Notes under the pieces: generated by a model | Seen by the model: the letters and a program-made list of their open reading frames with translations, nothing else | What the model was told of the DNA's origin: nothing | The model's database searches: none | Translations under genes and position numbers: made by a program | Source: Pontiella desulfatans | Lineage (GTDB): Bacteria > Verrucomicrobiota > Kiritimatiellia > Kiritimatiellales > Pontiellaceae | DNA length: 64,000 nt | Reading direction: 5' to 3' | NCBI RefSeq assembly: GCF_900890425.1 | Contig: NZ_CAAHFG010000003.1 | Location: 558,001-622,000 of the forward strand | Part shown: positions 60,565 through 64,000 of the stretch, piece after piece | Numbering within the stretch: position 1 is the stretch's first letter | Layout: the number at the start of each line of letters is the position of its first letter

Positions 60565-61530
60565 ATGACCGAGGTAGAAGTAAAATTCGGAGTCGGCCTT
60601 TTCGGAACCGCCGGGCATCAGATCCAGCATGATCTGAACAACCATCCGTTGGCGGAGATCCGGGCGCTGTGCGGCTTTGCACCCGAACAGGTGCCGGAGC
60701 ATCTGAACGATGTCTCCAGGGTTGAGTCGCTCGATGAGCTGCTGGACGATGCCGCTATTCAGCTCATCTCCTTCTGTTCCCCATTCAAGGATGAACAGGG
60801 AGAACAGATTATACGGGCCCTGGAGGCGGGGAAGCATGTGTATGCCGAAAAGCCCTGCTGCCTGTCCGAAGCGGTACTTGACCGGATCATTGAAACGGTC
60901 CGGCGCACCGGCCGGCGCTTTCATGAAATGGATTCGGTTTCACTGGCTCAGCCCTACTGCACCCTGCGCGACGTCGTGCAATCCGGGGCTATCGGGGAGG
61001 TGATTCAGCTCTACGGTCAGAAATCTTATCCGTGGGCCGCCTGGCGACCGAAGGATGAGCGCATCGATGGCGGGCTCGCCCGCCAGGTGGGGGTATACCA
61101 CACCCGCTTTGCCGAGCATGTGGCGGGACTGAAAATCGAATCCCTGGACATCCGTGAAACGACGCTCGGCAATGATCAGCCGGAGAGCGACTGCCGCCGG
61201 GCGGTGTCGATGCAGATGACGTTTGAAAATGGTGCGGTCGGCAGTGCGGTAGCCAACTATTGCTGTCCGGAGCCGCCCGGCTGGAGCCGATGGGGCTATG
61301 AAACCCTGCGCATCTTCGGGGAAAAAGGATTTGTGGAAAGCATCGATGGCGGCCGTATCGGCACGCTGGCCGTAAACGGGCAGGAGCCGCAGGTGCTCGA
61401 TTTTTCCGCGCCGGGCCGGGACATGCTGGAGCTGTTCCTCGAAGAGATTGCCCATGATGAAGACCGGGTTCCGTTTTCGCTGGAGTCGGAACTGAATCCC
61501 ACCCGCTGGGTGTTACGGGCTAAAGCGTAA
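60565..61530 (+). CDS. Gfo/Idh/MocA family oxidoreductase
   Basis: 321 residues from ATG 60565. KFGVGLFGTAGHQIQHDLNN is the nucleotide-binding start, then ALEAGKHVYAEKPCCLSEAV with the EKP motif. It differs from the first oxidoreductase in this operon, so the two probably act on different substrates or in sequence. Shine-Dalgarno GAGGAG lies before it. Confidence 0.87.
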   Translation: MTEVEVKFGVGLFGTAGHQIQHDLNNHPLAEIRALCGFAPEQVPEHLNDVSRVESLDELLDDAAIQLISFCSPFKDEQGEQIIRALEAGKHVYAEKPCCLSEAVLDRIIETVRRTGRRFHEMDSVSLAQPYCTLRDVVQSGAIGEVIQLYGQKSYPWAAWRPKDERIDGGLARQVGVYHTRFAEHVAGLKIESLDIRETTLGNDQPESDCRRAVSMQMTFENGAVGSAVANYCCPEPPGWSRWGYETLRIFGEKGFVESIDGGRIGTLAVNGQEPQVLDFSAPGRDMLELFLEEIAHDEDRVPFSLESELNPTRWVLRAKA

Positions 61531-61552
61531 TTTTTTCAAACCGGAGACCAAT

Positions 61553-62602
61553 ATGGCGGTTTTTGAGCAGATTGAATTTTATAATATTTCGGAGCTGGAG
61601 CCGATGGCGTCCGGGGGATACCGCCTGCAGCGGCTGCCTGCCGAGGTGCACAACGGGCTGGGCATTCCGGCCTATCGTCGCGGTCGCCGGCTGGCCCGGC
61701 GCCTGTCCGGCGCGGAACTGCGTTTTGTGGTGGACAATCCCTTTGTCAGCCTCACGCTCATGGCTTTGGATGAAGATACGCATGTGCTCGTCTACCGCGG
61801 CGACTATGCGGTTGCCCGCCACGAACTGAAAGCGGGGGTGGCTACTACACTGCAACTCGAGGATCCGCCGTTTTTTGCCGCCGTCGAGCCGGAAAGCCTC
61901 AGGTGCGGGCGCTTTGCGCCGCAGGTCTGGCGCGTGCTGTTTCATCAGGATGCGCAGGCCGCTTTTCTGGGATGCGAAACCTTCGGTGCTTCTATTCGTC
62001 CTCCGCAACGGGATGAGGTTCCGGCGCTGCGCTGGCTCGCGTATGGATCATCGATCACCTACGGGGCCGATGCGCTGCATGCAACCAATGCCTATGTCCA
62101 GCAGGCGGCCCGCCGGCTGGGTGTCGATGTGCTGAACCTGGGCCTGCCGGGATCGTGTCTTGTGGAGCCGGTCATGATCGACTACCTGGCCGGACGGGAC
62201 GATGCGGATCTGATCACCTGTGAACTGGGCGTGAATATGGCGGCCTGGTTCGGGCCGGAAGAATTTGAAGAACGCGTTCGAAACCTGCTGACCACGTTGG
62301 CGGATCGTGATCCGGAGCGGCCGGTGGCCGCCCTGAACATCTATCCCAACCGGTACGATGTGTTCCTGGATCGATCCGATACCGAGACGGTCCGCACTCC
62401 CGAGTTTAATCGTATTGTTCCGCAGGTCGTAAAGGCGCTCGCCCGTCCCAACCTGCACTTTATCGATGGTCGCCAGGTGCTTTCCGATTTCGACGGAATG
62501 TCCGCCGACCTGCTGCATCCGGCCGATGAAGGCCATATCCGCATGGGTGAAAACCTGGCGGAATTACTGAAGCCCTATCTTTCGAGGAAACATGATGCCT
62601 GA
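61553..62602 (+). CDS. SGNH/GDSL hydrolase (probable carbohydrate esterase)
   Basis: 349 residues. The serine block is YGSSITYG and the catalytic histidine block DLLHPADEGHIRMG, with an N-terminal beta domain (~1-160) as in CE2-like or related esterases. It would remove acetyl or other ester groups from plant or algal polysaccharide. No signal peptide. Last 11 bp overlap the GH43 gene. Confidence 0.82.
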   Translation: MAVFEQIEFYNISELEPMASGGYRLQRLPAEVHNGLGIPAYRRGRRLARRLSGAELRFVVDNPFVSLTLMALDEDTHVLVYRGDYAVARHELKAGVATTLQLEDPPFFAAVEPESLRCGRFAPQVWRVLFHQDAQAAFLGCETFGASIRPPQRDEVPALRWLAYGSSITYGADALHATNAYVQQAARRLGVDVLNLGLPGSCLVEPVMIDYLAGRDDADLITCELGVNMAAWFGPEEFEERVRNLLTTLADRDPERPVAALNIYPNRYDVFLDRSDTETVRTPEFNRIVPQVVKALARPNLHFIDGRQVLSDFDGMSADLLHPADEGHIRMGENLAELLKPYLSRKHDA

Positions 62603-64000
62603 ACTTATCAATCCGGTCCTGACCGGTTTTAATCCCGATCCGTCGATTGTTGCGGTGGGGGAGGACTACTATATTGCCACCTCCACCTTTGAATGGTTTC
62701 CCGGTGTACAGATTCACCATTCAAAAGACCTGGTTCACTGGCGGCTGTTGACCCGCGTGCTGGATCGGGTAAGCCAGCTGGACCTGCGCGGGTGTCAGCA
62801 TTCCGGCGGGGTATGGGCCCCGTGCCTGACCTATGCGGACGATCAGTTCTGGCTGGTTTACACCAATGTCCGCAGCCACGGCGGTCCGGTTACCGATTCA
62901 CCGCATTTTCTGGTGACGGCGCCGGATATTGAAGGCCCCTGGTCGGAGCCGGTAGTGCTGGGCGCCAACGGGTTTGATCCCTCGCTGTTTCACGATAAGG
63001 GCGGGAAAAAATATCTGGTGAACATGCAGATGGGGTCGGTCGGAGCCGTTGGTGTGGAGGAGCGCTTTGACGGCATCACGATTCAGGAATATTGCCATGA
63101 CAGAAAAAAGCTTGTGGGTGAGCGGATAAAAATCTGGGAAGGAACGGAGCTGGGCGTCACCGAAGGTCCGCATATCTACCGGAAGGACGGATGGTATTAC
63201 CTGCTGACGGCAGAGGGCGGCACCGCTTTCAACCATGCGGTCAGTGTAGCGCGCTCACGCAATCTGACCGGTCCCTATGAAGCGGATCCCGACGGGCCGA
63301 TGCTGACCTCGGCCAATCGTCCCGACCTGAACCTGAAGTCGGCGGGACACGGCGATCTGTTCCAGTCCCCGGACGGCAGCTGGTTTACCGTACACCTCTG
63401 CCACCGTCCGTTGCAGAAGCGCGGCGTTCCGGAGACCGCCTGGGATCAGGATAAAGTGGCGATCCTCGGGCGCGAAACCGGTATTCAGCGTGTGGCGTGG
63501 CCCGACGGTGAATTCCCGCGCCTGGCGGATGGAGGGAATGCCCCGTCCGATATTGTGCCTGCGCCGGAAGGGCCCCTGTATCCGTGGGAGGATGCCTTGC
63601 GCGACGACTTTAACGGCCCGGTCCTCAATCCCCATTTCCAGACCCTGCGCGAACCGGCCGACGAAAGCTGGCTGTCGCTCTCGCGTTGTCCGGGGTCGCT
63701 CAGCCTGAAGGGCCGCAACTCGCTCTTCTCCCGGTTTGATCAATCGCTGGTCGCCCGCCGTCTGCAGCACTTCCGTGCCGAGGCGGAAACGGGCCTGGTT
63801 TTTTCGCCGACGTCACCGAAGCAGGAGGCCGGTCTGATCGCGTACTATGACCGCAATAACTATCACTATCTGCGGATGGCCGGCGATGGTAAAGGCGGCT
63901 GTCGAGTCGGGGTGGTCTCCTCAGACTTCAGTCCGGGGATGGAGCGCCCGCTGATTACGGTGCAAAATGTGTGCGACCTGAAGCCGGGTGCAAAGATATA
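62592..64000 (+). CDS. Glycoside hydrolase family 43 (beta-xylosidase/arabinofuranosidase), 5' part
   Basis: The frame starts at ATG 62592 (or 62595) and runs past the window end; ~469 residues are visible. The three GH43 acidic residues appear in order: NPDPSIVAVGEDYY (base), FDPSLFHDKGGKKY (pKa modulator), GVTEGPHIYRKDGWYYL (acid). A C-terminal beta-sandwich starts near residue 330. It removes xylose or arabinose from oligosaccharides. No signal peptide. Overlap with the SGNH gene shows one operon. Confidence 0.92.
   Translation, partial: MMPELINPVLTGFNPDPSIVAVGEDYYIATSTFEWFPGVQIHHSKDLVHWRLLTRVLDRVSQLDLRGCQHSGGVWAPCLTYADDQFWLVYTNVRSHGGPVTDSPHFLVTAPDIEGPWSEPVVLGANGFDPSLFHDKGGKKYLVNMQMGSVGAVGVEERFDGITIQEYCHDRKKLVGERIKIWEGTELGVTEGPHIYRKDGWYYLLTAEGGTAFNHAVSVARSRNLTGPYEADPDGPMLTSANRPDLNLKSAGHGDLFQSPDGSWFTVHLCHRPLQKRGVPETAWDQDKVAILGRETGIQRVAWPDGEFPRLADGGNAPSDIVPAPEGPLYPWEDALRDDFNGPVLNPHFQTLREPADESWLSLSRCPGSLSLKGRNSLFSRFDQSLVARRLQHFRAEAETGLVFSPTSPKQEAGLIAYYDRNNYHYLRMAGDGKGGCRVGVVSSDFSPGMERPLITVQNVCDLKPGAKI

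Overview
The window reads as part of one bacterial chromosome, GC-rich and densely coded. The combination suggests a marine or sediment polysaccharide-degrading member of the PVC group, most likely Kiritimatiellota (Pontiella-like). The grounds are a futalosine-type menaquinone pathway, glycoside hydrolases with Gfo/Idh/MocA oxidoreductases and a kelch-symporter fusion, UroD-like proteins outside haem synthesis, and many palindromic intergenic repeats. This is inference; there is no rRNA gene here to settle it.

Region 1 (1-27.7 kb) is housekeeping. In order: the end of a glutamate-synthase-like flavoprotein, a TPR protein, the three-part proton-translocating transhydrogenase pntA-pntAB-pntB, two proteins with PTS EIIA-like domains on either side of rlmN, lepA, lepB, rpsT, the assimilatory sulfite reductase pair cysJ-cysI, and a menaquinone cluster. 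The menaquinone cluster runs mqnD, a fused mqnB-mqnP, ubiX, ubiE, mqnA, with a GxxExxY gene inserted between flanking inverted repeats. Then come rpmH-rnpA-yidD-yidC, rpoN, rph and a flavodoxin. The gaps hold several kinds of palindromic repeat: two very long near-perfect palindromes upstream of pntA and rph, convergent 7-bp arrays around cysI and beside rpoN, and elements that run into rnpA and mqnD coding sequence.

Region 2 (27.7-39.6 kb) is mixed. It has an IS1634-type element with clean ends, a small unknown protein, topB, an exported CxxC-rich protein, a PQQ-propeller/rhodanese pair, an antitoxin/PemK/PD-(D/E)XK nuclease trio, a large transglutaminase-like protein and tRNA-Pro(GGG).

Region 3 (39.6-44.9 kb) is a decayed mobile island: AbiEii/AbiEi, a vWA protein, a serine recombinase cut in its zinc ribbon, DUF2924, a PD-(D/E)XK-like protein and the tail of a winged-helix protein. 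Several genes meet at truncating junctions. The right edge, near 44,650, abuts the orphan C-terminus of an exported or carbohydrate-active protein.

Region 4 (44.9-64 kb) is carbohydrate or one-carbon metabolism. It starts with two UroD/MtaA-like proteins and a fatty acid desaturase beside an AraC regulator, followed by an IS110 element with a structured upstream region that may be its bridge RNA. A secreted fibronectin-III protein and a membrane vWA-like protein come next. Last is a tightly packed operon: oxidoreductase, GH3, kelch-sodium symporter, oxidoreductase, SGNH esterase, GH43. Together these would import and break down xylo- or arabino-oligosaccharides, remove acyl groups and oxidise sugars. 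The GH43 gene runs off the window.
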